Below, one piece after another: positions 1 to 17,265 of a stretch of 64,000 nt of DNA. The notes below the pieces were generated by a model that was not told where the DNA came from, ran no database searches, and saw nothing but the letters and a program-made list of their open reading frames with translations. Every line of letters begins with the position of its first letter. Position 1 is the first letter of the stretch. The position numbers were made by a program, and so were the translations under genes. Source of the DNA: Embiotoca jacksoni (taxonomy: Eukaryota > Chordata > Actinopteri > Embiotocidae); NCBI GenBank assembly GCA_022577435.1, contig JAKOON010000042.1, positions 888,123 to 952,122 on the forward strand. Direction: 5' to 3'.

Positions 1-3108
<3,108 letters not shown>

Positions 3109-6100
3109 GGAGGCGTCGCCGCGGCGACGGTGGGGAGGGAGGTTGGTTGGTTGCAGGTAACAGCCTGAACACACACACACCTCCAGAAGGAGGAAAATTC
3201 CTCCGACACGGATTTTGAATCAGTGATTCAGAGACGGATAAGAAGATATAATGTCCTAATATAGAAAAGATATCTGCAGCTCGGACACCTGCTGCATTTT
3301 AATATTTAACTGTGAACGAAGAGCGAGAGATCTCACCTGCTTTCTGTTTTACTTTCTGAATGAAACGCTGACAGGTGGCGTCGCAGGATGAAACAGCCTG
3401 GCGCTCTGTGGAGTTTGTTTATCTGTTGTTGTTGTTGTTGTGGTGACTCAATCTGCAGACACACTGCAAACACGAACACTTCCATGATGTCAAGAGACGT
3501 TTCTTCAGTATCGGAGCAGTTCAGGGAAAATTCTCAGTAAATCCAACAGAACTGGAAAAAAAAAGAAAAAAAAAAGGACTTTTTAATGGAAAATTCTGCA
3601 CATTTTATTTCCCAAAATACCAACAAATATAATCTAAAAGAGAAAGTTGATTTACTTCCTGTTTCTTCACACACGTTAAGACTTGTTTCACGTTACTTCC
3701 AGAATACTTTTACTTTGGAAAAAAAACAACCAACATCTTCCTTCCTGTCTTCAGAAGCGGAGATGATTGACAGCATGACGTCTTTTATTAGCGCAGGTAG
3801 AAAGCTGCTTGTTGCTCCTCGGTGAACGTGTTTCTGCAGCGATCCGCCGACGCTCGGAGGAAACGTTTCTCGGGACTCGACGGCCGCTGCGTGAGGTGGG
3901 ATCAAAACAAAACACAGAAAACAGAAATACATCTGCTGCTTTTTGGGGGGAAACTATAGAAAGAATAAAGAAACTTTCAGAATTAAAGAATCCAGGGAAT
4001 AATGAGCGCTTTTAACATGAAATAATGTTTTATTTTTGTTTCAGAAAAGTTGAAAAGCCTTTTCCTCTTTGCTCTTTAGGTTTTGGAAATATATTAAAAA
4101 TATACATTTCAAAGACCAATTAAAAATGATATCTGACATTAATCGACAATGAAAATAATTGATAGTTTCCGTCCGCCGCTTTTATTTTGATTGAACTGAT
4201 TCGCTGCTTAATGAAATGATCGTTAAATACATTCACTGATTTAACCACAACAATCATGAACTCCTGCTGCTCTGCTAAGCTAGGCTGGGCTAGTTAGCGT
4301 TTAGCGTGCCAGCTTCATGTGGCGTTACTTTATTCTCCGTTGAGTTTTCTTTGTGACGAAACAAATTTAATTCAGAACAGTTTTCAGATGTTAGTAAAAC
4401 AAAAAGTAGCTAAACTAGCTAAAAGCTAACTTTCGCTAGCCTGAATGCAGTCGCTGCAGTTTAAATCCGTTTCTTTTTTTGTTTGTTTTCGTGAATATTT
4501 TCATTCAGTTTTTCCCAAAAGTTAAACGCGTATCTGTGATATAATACTTTCAACGTGTCTGATTTTGGTTCATTTTGACCAAACTTGTAGTAAATATTTA
4601 GTTTTTCGTGGAAATTTAAGAAAAAGTTGAAGAAAATGTCGGAAGTTACCGTCTCTGATTGTGTCTTTAGTTTTATTTAGAAAACGGACACAAATTATTT
4701 TTCATTTAAAGATGAAAATGTTAATTTGTTGTTGTTGTTGTAGAAAGCCAACGTTTGTTCCCTGAACGTCTTTATTGTTACCGACAAAAAGACGTTTCAG
4801 CTGCAGACAAACTGAATTATTTTCATGGTACGACAAACTGAATTATTTGTTTTCAAGCACTTCAGACGCTTCACGCAGCATTCATCCATAAAATCAAGTT
4901 TGTTTTGATGGGATTATTTAATAGCTGTAAATATCTGTGTAGATATGTTGTTTGTATGTCACCTTTTTTTAAAGAAATTTTTTTGTATTTCTTTCACAAC
5001 AAAAAGTAAAAATAATAGAAAAAGAATAAAGTGGTTTGTGTCAGTAGAAATGTTTTTATATTTCTGTGTTCGGTGGACCAACCAGCTTCACTCAAAATAT
5101 ATTTATGGAAATATATACGCAGATTTGTTTTTTTTATTGTTGTACAGAATTCAGCTCCCGACTGCAGAGGACGATACGTTTTATTGTGAAAACACTCGGA
5201 AAAGATGATTGTTGCCTAAATGAAATAAATCCGTTTTAACTGGCTGGTCTGGAACCAGTTTAAAGGGAAAGTCCCCCAGTTTTGCTCGGCCTCATGGGAA
5301 ACGTAGGATTCAGCGTTTTGGGCGTAAACGTGAAATTAAAGTCAGAGCTTCTCCCTTCTTGATTTTTTTTTTCTCTTCTTTTTTTAATTTTAACGTCTCT
5401 AGTAGTTTTTACCTTCGTTAGACGAATGTGTTACTAAACAGTTGAAGTGCCCCTTTAAGATTTCACATAACCAAATTTAATAATCAAAGAACTAAAATCT
5501 CTGCAGCTTAAAAGAACTTCAGAGTCCTAAAAACTTTGCATGTACGCCACATTATTTGGGTCAATATAATTTATTTATAAATTGCAAATTAGTTTGAAAT
5601 TTGCACCATGGAAACATCTTAAAACTAATCTAACCTGAATAGTTTTTAAAGAAAGAAATGATGATTTTTTTTTTTTTTTAAATTTCTGGTTCCAGCTTCT
5701 TAGATGTCATCTTGCAAATAAATTATATATATATATAATTTTTTTTTGCAAAATGATTAACCAGCAAATCCAGAAATTAATCAAGATAATAAAAATGTTT
5801 AATGAATATTTAGCTGCAACTGTTGAAGTTGTGTTTCATCAAAGTGCTTCCTTTTATATGTAATTAACCATGAAAACATCAGATAATATTCCACCATAAT
5901 AGAACTGAAATGATGCCAACCAGTAATTACTTCATTATCAGTACATCTGACAGTTATTTTACTTTTGTGGTTAAAATATCAGAACATCAGAAAAAAACAA
6001 ACTCAGATGTCGAGTCACAGAAAAAACAAATATCCTTTTTTTTGTTCAATTCTCTTAAATTCATTTGATTATCAATATTACTGTTTTGATAAATAAACTG

Positions 6101-6590
6101 CCATGTTTCCAGGCTTTATGCTAAGCTATGCTATGCTAAGCTATGCTAAGCTAAGTGGCTTCACTGAAAAATTCTTGGCAAAGCACCTACATTTCCTAAA
6201 ATGTTGAACTTTCCCTTTAACCTCTTTATTTAACACATTGAGACGGATCGCCTCTTCTGCACGTTATAAACAAAAAAATCTGCTTTTTGTTTTTGTTTTT
6301 TATACTGATTGAATTTTTTACTTTTTATGTAAAGAAATGCGAAGATGTAAAAAAGTTTATAAGAAGTTAGATGTATGTTGTTGTTTTTTTTAATGATGTG
6401 TGGGGGTAGAGGAGGGGTGTGGGGGAGGGGGGTAGTTGAACACCACTGGTTTGTATTGATGTGAAAAGGATGTGCAGTCTGGTGACCGACGGCAAGGCTG
6501 GAAATACGACGTATACACGATGCCTTTGTCTTTTTTTAAATTTAAATGGAATAAAACTGTAAACATGTAAATACATCTTTGTACTTCATG
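3109..6590 (+). other. atf6b: Probable atf6b 3' UTR and flanking AT-rich sequence
   Basis: No convincing exon is seen. Potential poly(A) signals AATAAA occur at 3964, 5025, 5224 and 6550. The one at 6550, followed by a T/GT-rich stretch ending near 6590, looks most like a real polyadenylation site, which would give a UTR of about 3.4 kb. Short AT-rich runs and gctaagctatgct-type repeats near 6120 are the only other structure. Confidence 0.4.
6550..6555 (+). terminator. Candidate atf6b polyadenylation signal
   Basis: AATAAA is followed within about 35 bp by a U/GU-rich downstream stretch. It is one of at least four candidates after the atf6b stop, so the assignment is tentative. Confidence 0.35.
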
Positions 6591-7765
6591 TTTGTAGGTA
6601 ACGAAACGTCAGGTTTGATACACGCAGAATTAACTTACGTTCAAGAGTTCCTGGTGTTTGTTCGAAAGTGAATCTTCAAGCAGCAGCTGTAACAGAATTA
6701 CACGCTAAAATTTTAAATATATTTAAAAACAAGGAACTCTGCAGTTTTATTTTCAGCTTATATTCAGAAAAAAAACCCAAGATGAGCTGAAGACATTAAA
6801 ACAGCTTACATTTTTGACTTTTTATTAAATCAGTTTTTACTGTTAAAACCCAAACTTTGACTTTTTGAATTGTAATTTTTCCCTTTTTCTCGCAATGTTT
6901 TCATAATTTGTACCTTGTGAACCATTAAAAAAAATTTCTCATAATTTTGACTTTTAAAATATAAATTTTGACTTTTAAAATCAGTTTTGACTTTTGAGGT
7001 TCACCTTCTCTTTCTTAGATTTGACCATTTAAATACATACTGCATTACATGTTTTTTATCTTAAGTTTGACTTGCCTCATTATTTTGCCTTTTTATAAAA
7101 AAAAAAATAATCTTGTCTTAATTGTAATTGTAAATTAATATTTTGACTTTTTTACATTAAATATCTTTTAATTGATTGTTTATGCAAAGAAAAAAAACGA
7201 TTAAAAACTCATTAACACAATGTTAGAATTAAATCAAATTAGGAATAACGATAGACGGACAGATTGATAGAAAGACATTACTTCCTTCAGCCAGCAGAGG
7301 GCGACAGAGCGCTGCAGACAACTGATTCAGTGACAGCTGGTTATATATAATGATTAAAAGCCTGTAATATCAGGCAGACCAACACTGATGAGTCTCAGGT
7401 GTGTTGATAGACAGTGGGCGGGGCTACAGGATCAAACAGGAGGTGAAAGGAGGCACCGAGGACATCAAGGAAAAAGTAGAAAAACTTAAAACAGAAAGAC
7501 TAAAAGAACAGAAATGAGAAGAAACGAGGAGAATGGACATGAAGAACGTCTTCATGGAGAGTTTAATAAAGATATTTTTCTTACCTGTGAATCGAATAAG
7601 AAACGAGTCACCTGTTACATTTCTGTGACTTCTGTTGGATCGTTGCTTCTCCTTTCTGTTGGTTTCAAAATGGCTGGTTTCAGAAAAGTCCTGAAATATT
7701 CTGGTGATCAAAGCTGCTCGTTCAAAAGTTTTTACTCTGATTTATTCAGTACGACAAACACATGG
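6591..7765. other. AT-rich intergenic DNA
   Basis: Repeated 'gacttttaaaat'-type stretches occur between 6810 and 7160. I see no gene. The ORFs here are short and carry no recognisable domain. Confidence 0.6.
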
Positions 7766-7767
7766 AC

Positions 7768-10235
7768 AAATGTGTCTTTGAGGTCGTTTTGTGTCTTTGT
7801 GGTCGTTTTGTGTAACTTTGAGGTCGTTTTGTGTCTTTGAGGTCGTTTTGTGTCTTTGAGGTCGTTTTGTGTAACTTTGTGGTCGTTTTGTGTCTTTGAG
7901 GTCGTTTTGTGTAACTTTGAGGTCGTTTTGTGTAACTTTGTGGTGGTTTTGTGTAACTTTGAGGTGGTTTTGTGTCTTTGAGGTTTGTTTTGTGTAACTT
8001 TGTGGTCGTTTTGTGACTTTGAGGTTTGTTTTGTGTCTTTGAGGTCGTTTTGTGTAACTTTGAGGTCGTTTTGTGTAACTTTGTGGTGGTTTTGTGTAAC
8101 TTTGAGGTGGTTTTGTGTCTTTGAGGTTTGTTTTGTGTAACTTTGAGGTTTGTTTTGTGTAACTTTGTGGTCGTTTTGTGACTTTGAGGTTTGTTTTGTG
8201 TCTTTGAGGTCGTTTTGTGTAACTTTGAGGTCGTTTTGTGTAACTTTGTGGTGGTTTTGTGTAACTTTGAGGTGGTTTTGTGTCTTTGAGGTTTGTTTTG
8301 TGTAACTTTGAGGTTTGTTTTGTGTAACTTTGTGGTTTGTTTTGTGTAACTGTGTGGTCGTTTTGTGACTTTGAGGTTTGTTTTGTGTCTTTGAGGTCGT
8401 TTTGTGTAACTTTGAGGTCGTTTTGTGTAACTTTGTGGTGGTTTTGTGTAACTTTGAGGTTTGTTTTGTGTAACTTTGAGGTTTGTTTTGTGTAACTTTG
8501 TGGTCGTTTTGTGTCTTTGAGGTTTGTTTTGTGTAACTTTGAGGTTTGTTTTGTGTAACTTTGTGGTCGTTTTGTGTCTTTGAGGTCGTTTTGTGTAACT
8601 TTGAGGTTTGTTTTGTGTAACTTTGAGGTTTGTTTTGTGTAACTTTGTGGTGGTTTTGTGTAACTTTGAGGTTTGTTTTGTGTAACTTTGAGGTTTGTTT
8701 TGTGTAACTTTGTGGTCGTTTTGTGTCTTTGAGGTTTGTTTTGTGTAACTTTGAGGTTTGTTTTGTGTAACTTTGTGGTCGTTTTGTGTCTTTGTGGTCG
8801 TTTTGTGTAACTTTGAGGTCGTTTTGTGTAACTTTGTGGTGGTTTTGTGTAACTTTGAGGTGGTTTTGTGTCTTTGAGGTTTGTTTTGTGTAACTTTGTG
8901 GTCGTTTTGTGACTTTGAGGTTTGTTTTGTGTCTTTGAGGTCGTTTTGTGTAACTTTGAGGTCGTTTTGTGTAACTTTGTGGTGGTTTTGTGTAACTTTG
9001 AGGTGGTTTTGTGTCTTTGAGGTTTGTTTTGTGTAACTTTGAGGTTTGTTTTGTGTAACTTTGTGGTCGTTTTGTGACTTTGAGGTTTGTTTTGTGTCTT
9101 TGAGGTCGTTTTGTGTAACTTTGAGGTCGTTTTGTGTAACTTTGTGGTGGTTTTGTGTAACTTTGAGGTGGTTTTGTGTCTTTGAGGTTTGTTTTGTGTA
9201 ACTTTGAGGTTTGTTTTGTGTAACTTTGTGGTTTGTTTTGTGTAACTTTGTGGTCGTTTTGTGACTTTGAGGTTTGTTTTGTGTCTTTGAGGTCGTTTTG
9301 TGTAACTTTGAGGTCGTTTTGTGTAACTTTGTGGTGGTTTTGTGTAACTTTGAGGTTTGTTTTGTGTAACTTTGAGGTTTGTTTTGTGTAACTTTGTGGT
9401 CGTTTTGTGTCTTTGAGGTTTGTTTTGTGTAACTTTGAGGTTTGTTTTGTGTAACTTTGTGGTCGTTTTGTGTCTTTGAGGTCGTTTTGTGTAACTTTGA
9501 GGTTTGTTTTGTGTAACTTTGAGGTTTGTTTTGTGTAACTTTGTGGTGGTTTTGTGTAACTTTGAGGTTTGTTTTGTGTAACTTTGAGGTTTGTTTTGTG
9601 TAACTTTGTGGTCGTTTTGTGTCTTTGAGGTTTGTTTTGTGTAACTTTGAGGTTTGTTTTGTGTAACTTTGTGGTCGTTTTGTGTCTTTGAGGTTTGTTT
9701 TGTGTAACTTTGAGGTTTGTTTTGTGTAACTTTGTGGTCGTTTTGTGTCTTTGAGGTCGTTTTGTGTAACTTTGTGGTGGTTTTGTGTAACTTTGTGGTG
9801 GTTTTGTGTAACTTTGAGGTCGTTTTGTGTAACTTTGTGGTGGTTTTGTGTAACTTTGTGGTGGTTTTGTGACTTTGAGGTTTGTTTTGTGTCTTTGAGG
9901 TCGTTTTGTGTCTTTGAGGTTTGTTTTGTGTAACTTTGAGGTTTGTTTTGTGTCACTTTGAGGTTTGTTTTGTGTCACTTTGAGGTTTGTTTTGTGTCAC
10001 TTTGAGGTCGTTTTGCGTCACTTTGAGGTTTGTTTTGTGACTTTGAGGTCGTTTTGTGTCTTTGAGGTTTGTTTTGCGTAACTTTGAGGTCGTTTTGTGT
10101 CTTTGAGGTTTGTTTTGCGTAACTTTGTGGTCGTTTTGTGTCTTTGTGGTTTTGCGTCTTTGTGGTCGTTTTGTGTAACTTTGAGGTCGTTTTGTGTCTT
10201 TGAGGTCATTTTGTGTAACTTTGTGGTGGTTTTGA
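7768..10235. repeat. 2.5-kb minisatellite with 19-21 bp units
   Basis: More than 100 tandem units of three main lengths are built on a core of gtg(t)-(c/aa)cttt-g(a/t)gg-t(c/t)g-tttt. Units are about 19 bp (gtgtctttgaggtcgtttt), 20 bp and 21 bp. The plus strand lacks TTA, CTA and TCA, so every minus-strand frame stays open. That explains the very long Lys/Thr/Gln-rich ORFs there (for example 7732-9978), which I do not regard as genes. Copies become more diverged after about 9950. A related array lies at 41101-41885. Confidence 0.97.
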
Positions 10236-10239
10236 GCTT

Positions 10240-12540
10240 CTGAATCGTTTGTGTCTATTTGCGTTGTTTCTAAACAGGCTGGAACATAAAAATGAATCTG
10301 TTTATTAGTTTTGTTGTCGACTATGACTGAATGTTTTTTTTTCAGGTAAAACATGCTGCGGTTGTTTCTCCTGTTCTTTTCAGCTCGGCGGTGGTTCTTC
10401 TGTGTTCACGTATGATTTCCTACGACAGAAGTGAAGGCTAATCTCCTCCAACACCACCCGGTGATGTCGCCTATCGCCATATTTCTGTCTGCTGCAGGAA
10501 CGGGACTCTGACTTTTATTTTCGTGTCGCCTCTGAGGTTGACCTCTGACCTTCACGGGGGGAAATACTGCAGCATTATAAAAAAAAAGCTTCACTGCGAC
10601 TTTAAAACGGTTTAAAATGTTGATAGATTATATAAAAAAAAAAACTACAGATGGAAGTTAATGTCTGCCAAGGAAACTCATGAATGAGCTGATTACTGCT
10701 TGTCATGATGTCACATCCTCAGTGTGTGTGTGTGTGTGTGTGTGATGGATGAAGTCATGGTGTGTGCTTCGCTGTCTGGTTTTATTAACGATGGTTTTCG
10801 TCCTCGGAGACTCGACAGCTTGTAAATCTGCACCGATGACAAACGCTGGAGAGACGACACAATCTTTCTTTTCTTTCTTTTCCTTTTAAGAAGTTCATTA
10901 AAGACAAAGACGGGACGGGACATGTTAAAATGATTTATTTTAAACTGAGACAGCTAATTTTTCAACTCTAATCTCCAGAGTTGATGTCATGAATGACGAC
11001 GTTGATGAATCCTGAGACTTCAACATCCACCGAAGAGACGAAACAAAAATAGAGGAAAACATCAGATCCACGTGAAGGAATCTGTAACCTTCCTCATTAA
11101 TCCATGAAACAGAGATGTCACGTTTCCATCGTAGTCTCTTTTTTATTCTCTCCCTTTGAGCGCCACCTGCTGGTATATTACGGTTATTTGTGTTTTTCGT
11201 TCGGCTATTTTCTTGAACGTTTCATTGAGTTTGTACTTGATGAAATTTTGTTTAATATTTGAGCTGTTTTAATTAAAAATGTACAGCCAGTAGTTTTGGA
11301 TTGTATCCAGCAGAGGGAGCTCTTTTAAAACTCGATGGTCTGCGTGACTCTTTTGGCTCCCGTTGACGGTGACCTTTGACCCTCAAACTCATCAGTTCAT
11401 TCTCGAGTCCAAGTTAAACCTTTGGACTGAAATTAAAAATACAACAAAAGAAATCGTCGGAGTCGTTGAGATGTGATGAAGGTTTGAGGTTCAACGTGGA
11501 CTTGATTGAACGGACCGGACGCTTCCAGTCTGGCGCGCGTTCGGTTCCCGGCTCGTTTTATTTGCTCGTTTCGTTGAGACTAACGTCGCCGCTCGGAGTT
11601 TATGACGGAAAAAAATCCACACATACGTACGACCGCCTCGTGTGAGGTCATCAGGAAAAACTGGCTGTAACCTGCGAGTTATTCTGAGACGTTTCCTGAA
11701 CGGATGTTCGTAAAAAAACAGATAATGCTCCTAAACGCCGTGTTAAAATAATAAACAGCAATTACAGTGAAGTTTATGGTCTCTGGGTAAAGAAAGGACT
11801 CGGCCTGACTTTGTAAATTGGATTTTTAGTTTTTTTACATGTAGGTCGTGTCTGAGAGAGAAATAGTGATTGTATTTAAACATAATGTTCCCAAAGTCTA
11901 ATCCGTGAAAAAATGTTCACGTTCAGCAGCTTTTAAAATCTCCTGCAGACAACTTCCTCTCTTCTGAACTTTATGGCAGAAGCTTTAAATCTAACGGAGA
12001 CACGCCGGCGTAAACCTCGGGGGGGAAAGAAAAAAGCCCCGAGGAAGTCAAACAAAATCTGTAAAAGTGCCACGGCCAATGTCGAAGTAAACCCAAACTT
12101 TTATTTTTATTTTTAAGTGAAACTCGACGAGCCAAACTTTTATGTTGCCTTTCGAAGAGCTGCAGATGGACGTTGGACCTGAATTCATTTCAACTCGTAA
12201 TTTTGACGTCCGTCTTAACTCTGAGATCAGCGGCCGGCTGCCGAGGAGCTCACATTTATGGCAATAATAACGTTTAAATGGAAACTTGATCGTTTACAGT
12301 CGCTGTTACAAACCAGAGAACAGTTTGTCTTTCCCCGGATTCAAAAATAGTCACGAAGACATCGGTGTTTGAGTTTTTTCGTGCCCGTCGTCTTCGTCTG
12401 TCCGTCTCGGGCCTCGGAGGAAAAACTCCTCAAAAACCAAAAGGACAGTTCAGTGTCCCGAGTTTTTCCGAGTCGCTCTTCAACGTTTCAACTAAGTTGT
12501 TATTATGACTGCTGTGACGAGACGACAAGACAGACGGGTC
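10240..12540. other. Intergenic DNA with minor repeats
   Basis: No gene is supported. It contains a (GT)12 tract at 10721-10744 and a fragment near 11355-11420 related to the TGACCTTTGACC-bearing dispersed repeat (family C). The rest is unstructured to my eye. Confidence 0.6.
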
Positions 12541-12559
12541 GAAAAAGAATTATTGTAAA

Positions 12560-12830
12560 TAAGTATTCAGAGTCGTCTCTTGATCGTCATCAGCACCCGA
12601 GTTCAACACGTTACCGTGACCGCTGGTAACGTGAACATCTGTGATTTCACCGTGGAAACCTGAAACTGGAGCAGAGAAACAGAGTTTGGTGGTCAGATTT
12701 TTGGGGAACAGAAAATCTTCAACATGCCAAGTGTTCCTGAGCCCATGCAGTGATTTCCGCTACAGAATCAGGGTTGTTTCTTCAACAATGTTTTTCGTCA
12801 AACTCTGGAAATTGTCAACTGTGTCACTGT
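12560..12830 (+). mobile_element. Dispersed repeat family B copy
   Basis: Shares blocks such as gtgaccgctggtaacgtgaa, ctggagcagagaaac and gagcccatgcagtgattt with copies at 45715-45950 and 56970-57150, and with an inverted copy at 47560-47735. It is non-coding. The element includes a short GTTAACGTGAC / GGTAACGTGAA imperfect duplication. Confidence 0.7.
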
Positions 12831-15800
12831 GAATTTGTCCCCCAGAGTCGGTCTGTCAACACCGAGTTCCACTGAGACCGTCTGAGGGTTGTTAGCATCT
12901 TTAACTTGAGTTTAGCTGTTTGTTTGTTTTTAGCAAAATTAGCTGTTTGTTAGCATGTTTAACTTGAGTTTAACTGGTTTTCAGCAAACTTCATTCATAT
13001 TTGAATGGAAGCGTGTTTTCAAGACACCTTGTTGTGAACCACAGTGTTGGTCTGTTAGATTTGAACCGTCGGTCGTTCTTCCTGTAAACCGACCAGCTGA
13101 CGTCCCGCCTCGGCTACGTGGAGGGTTAAATCAAGATAAATGTTCTCGGCCGTCCGGCGGCTGAATTCCAAACCTCGTCGTGACGTCTGCGTCGTTCTGC
13201 CGGCGGCAAACGAGAGATCGGTGAAAAACAAACCAGATCTTCCACATGTTGGTCGTATAATTCCTTCTCTCTTTTCACGGCCTTTTCACAGTTCACACGT
13301 CGACGGGAAGAATATCTGAGATCTGTGTTCACTGAGCGAACGTCAGGAAGTCCTCGTGACGTCGAGTTTGGAGGTCTGTTTGGTCTTTTGAAGGATCCTG
13401 GAACTAATCCTCACCGAAGGCTCACTGAAGCCCGGTTTTTAACGCCGAGGTTTGTTGTTCCGTCGCTTTGAACTTTCTCTGATCGTCCTACACGTAAATA
13501 CAGAGATGATACAGAGATTTATACCAAAAATGCGATTGGCTGCTTTTAAAATATGAGCGATCTCAGCAAGCGGATGTTTCGATGTTTATTTGCTTTCCTT
13601 TTTAGTTTTTCCTGCAAAAGTTCTTTAATATCCTCCAACTGTGTAATTTAAAGTCCCGTATGTGAAAATAAAATAAGGATTTACCAGCGACTACAGGGAA
13701 CATCCTCCACTTGTAGTTTTAATATCGTCCAACTGGGGCCTTTAAAAGTTCGGCGTTCACGAACTTTTAATTTCACCGCAGGCGTTCGCTTAAACTATCA
13801 ATCTGATATTTTCATATTAAACCAGAGATAAACGAGAAATCTGATTCTGACAGCCGTGAAAATATCCGACTTTCATTGTGTCTTCAGGACCAGCGGGCAG
13901 GTGACTCTGCAGCCGTCCGTCCCAGGGGGACGACCCAAGAGGACCTCGTATGCTTTCTTTGGCTGCGGTGGAATATCGGTGTCACGGCTGTAAAAAATGA
14001 AAAGGATTTATTGGAGAGCGAGCGAGACAAAGAGAGGCGAAGAGAAAAGAGAAGTTCTGTGGAAAACAAGGCAGCGAATGTCTGGCAGCGAGAGCGTGTA
14101 AATCGGTGCTAATCTGTTCCTGCAGTTTTTAAAGAGGAAATTAAGTCTGAATTTTTTTTTCCTGTCCCGCAGAACAAAATCATCACAGTTCATATGCAGG
14201 AGATTGAACCCACAGTAACTCAGCAGGTTTGCAGGCTGGAAAAGTGAAAAAAAACAAAAAAATCAACGTGCACACGAAAAAAAGAAATAAAAAAACGGAC
14301 TTGGAGTTTTTAAATGAATCGAGGGAGGCGTTTAAATAGATCATATTAGATTATAACGTTTAGTAAAATCCTACTAGAAGAATTAAATAATACAACAATA
14401 AATAAATAAATGGTTGAAAAACATTGAAATGGTAAAAGAAACTCTGATTTACAAAAGACACTTATGAAAATAAAAAGCTAAACCAAATTAAAAGATTACA
14501 TTTAAAAAGTAAAATGTAAATTGAGCAATAAAAGCTTTAATAACCATCATAAAAATAATAAAACGATCCATTAAAAAAACAGATCAACAATGACTCACTG
14601 TAGTTTACATCTGCGCAAAAACTATCAGGCTGCTTTCGAACCATTATTTGTTCCCAAATACCAAATATCGGGTGTGAAAGGAGTCCCGGTTCACTGTTCG
14701 GACCAAAGGACGAAGAATTTGGTCTCAGGAAAAGAGGTCGTTTTGGTCCGCATCAAATTGAACCCTGATTTTCTTCGGACACAAAACCAGATCAAATGTT
14801 TACAATTGAACAAGAACGTGAACTTTTAATACTTTGAGTTTTGAAAACCAACCCAAAACTTTCTTTTATTAAAAATCAGACCACAAAACAAAAGCTTTAA
14901 GTGAAATATAGTAAAAATGCAGAAAACGTTCGCTAACATCAAAATCAGAAAGAAGGAGCCAAAACAAAATGAACTGCAGAAATGGAAGAAAATTGGGATT
15001 ATTCTGTCAGTGAACGAGTTTGTCTCAAAAGTCTCCAGTTTATAGAAAAAGAAGCCAAACAGTGAGCTAACTACTGAAAAGAACAAAATCCTTAATCCCG
15101 TCTGATTTAAGCTCCCAGACATTATAAGCAGACGGATATATTTCAGTCACGACGGAACAAACGTCTTCATTTCGTGGCAGCGGCTCCGTGCTAAATTGAA
15201 TCCATCCCATTACTGAACCGTTCAAATCCCATTCCTCGCCGGCGCTGCTTTTATTATTCCCTGTGATCCCGGCAGCGTGCTCCAATCTCAAGCATCATTA
15301 CCAGAACCGGGAGGACGTTTCCGAACGATGAGCTCGGCCCGTCGCGGCACCGCGGCCACCTCGTTGGTAACCACCTCTTCTTTTGTTTCCACTGCAGCTC
15401 CGACCACCGCGACCGCTTTCCTCAGTCCTTCAAAAAAAAGAAGAAACATTTCATCTTATTGCAGAGGAGCTCCGTCATACTTAAAAAACCAAATCACATC
15501 TGCCTGGTGTTTTCATCACGGCGGAAAGTTCCTCCAGCGCCGATCAAACGGAGCGACCCAAATAGTCCGAAGTGTTTCCCAATAACAGCCCGACTTTACT
15601 TTACGCCCCATAAAAAGTACAAAATACCGAAACAGATCTGTTTTAAAAATACTTGAGGCTGAAGGATTTTACTACAGCGAGGGACGTTTTTAAAGCTTGA
15701 AAAACTAAAACTACTCCCTACGTACACAGAGTGGAGTCATAGATTTATAAAACAAAATGGAACCTCTTTGAAACCTTCTTACCTTCATGTATCTTCTGCT

Positions 15801-16734
15801 GCTGTTTCTGGAAATATGCAAATTTCCAAAAGTTCATCTCATCTTAAATTTTCTGTCAATTATTTGCATGCTATTATTTATTATTGCATGGGTAACTTTC
15901 AGAACTCTAGAACAGTTTTTAAATTATTTTAAAAACTACAATACACAATTTAAAAAGAATACTAATGCTGTAAATAATGTCTTTGAATTACTTGTTATGG
16001 CATTTAAGTTTTTCATTTGCTACACAGATACAAAGTTTTATTTTATAAACAAAGGAAATTTAAAGGGCTTTACAACATGAAAAAAAAACAGCCTAAAAAC
16101 ATTAAAAGTACCTTTTTTTTGGACAAAAACAGCAACAGGATGAACGTTGTGTTGGTGTGACGAAAACAACTTTATTAAGAGAAAGATCAGCAGGTTCCTG
16201 TGTTACATTAGAGATGCATATTTTACATCCAGCTGTTAAAACCATCACTACAAACCTGAACATCTGGCTGAGGGAGGGGGGGACACATGACTGCATTGCA
16301 CAACCCCTGAAACTCCTCCCCTTTCCTCCCCCCTCTACCTGAAACACAGCTGTCAGGTTAATGGTTCCCAGGTGAAAGGTTCCCTCTCACGGTTTGCCTC
16401 CGTTTCAACCTTTCAATGAAACACGCCTCTGAGCTCATGTCAGAGCGACTTAAATAGAACTTTAAAATTTGCTTACAGTGCAATTAATTTAGTGTACATC
16501 AGTGTGACCACCAGAGGGCGCAGCTGTGCAGGTGGCGTGTGGATTAAGGCGATGACTATAAAACACTAGAACAAGAATGAATGTACAAGTCCGGTAATAA
16601 ACCGAAGCGTGTAATACACCCGTCTGTCCACTAGAGGACAACGTGTCAGTCACATTTTCCCCTTGCCTAAGTGGGAAAAGTACAAGAGTTGAAGGAGGTC
16701 ATGTGACGAGGTACAAAAAGTAGTAACGTCCCAG
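12831..16734. other. Intergenic DNA, no gene seen
   Basis: AT-rich with scattered A-runs (14250-14580). ORFs are all under about 105 codons and none shows a domain, splice-compatible context or codon pattern that I can support. Confidence 0.55.
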
Positions 16735-17265
16735 CCAAGGGGCGACCAGCAGTACCGTCACCGTTGGTTCATGAACGTTATGAATCCTCCAGTTCAGATT
16801 CTGTTCGTCACCATCTTTGCTAGTTCGGTGCAGGAAGTGACCATATTTGGACGAGCTGGGGGAGGAGCCAGCGGTGGATCTGACCGATCTGATTGGAAAC
16901 CCGACGATACTACGTCCCGCCCACCGATAGCTGTCACCTAACTGCACCACAGGCCTGTCAATCAAACAGACACGCCCCCCAAAAAAGGTCTTCTTGAATC
17001 TTCTTTTCTAATGAATGAGGGATTATTTTCAGATGGACCTCCAGAAAACTAATAAGAAGGAGTGACTTTAGCTAACAACACCGAGATAACTGATGGACAC
17101 ATTTTATTCACTTTGGATTTGATGAGAGAAGTTGAATGGGAGTCTATGGAGCCGGAGGCTTTTTGGAGCCGACCTCTAGTGGCACTCGCTGGTATTGCAG
17201 CTGAAGACACTTCTGGATCGGAACCATTTTACAGACCTGGAGCTACGAACTCTTTTAGAAACAGT
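16735..17265 (+). mobile_element. Dispersed repeat family A, longest copy
   Basis: The left part (about 16735-16980) matches 28730-28905: ccatatttggacgagctggg and gatctgaccgatctgattgg. The right part (about 17070-17265) matches 28906-29056 and the reverse of 2579-2743. Here the two parts are separated by about 100 bp that is absent from the 28.7-kb copy. No ORF of note, so it is probably a non-autonomous element. Confidence 0.7.

Noticed and set aside
7732..9978. Minus-strand ORFs of more than 700 codons, Lys/Thr/Gln-rich
   Set aside because: They lie wholly in the minisatellite. The repeat lacks TTA/CTA/TCA on the plus strand, so all minus frames are open; there is no start context, splice structure or domain.
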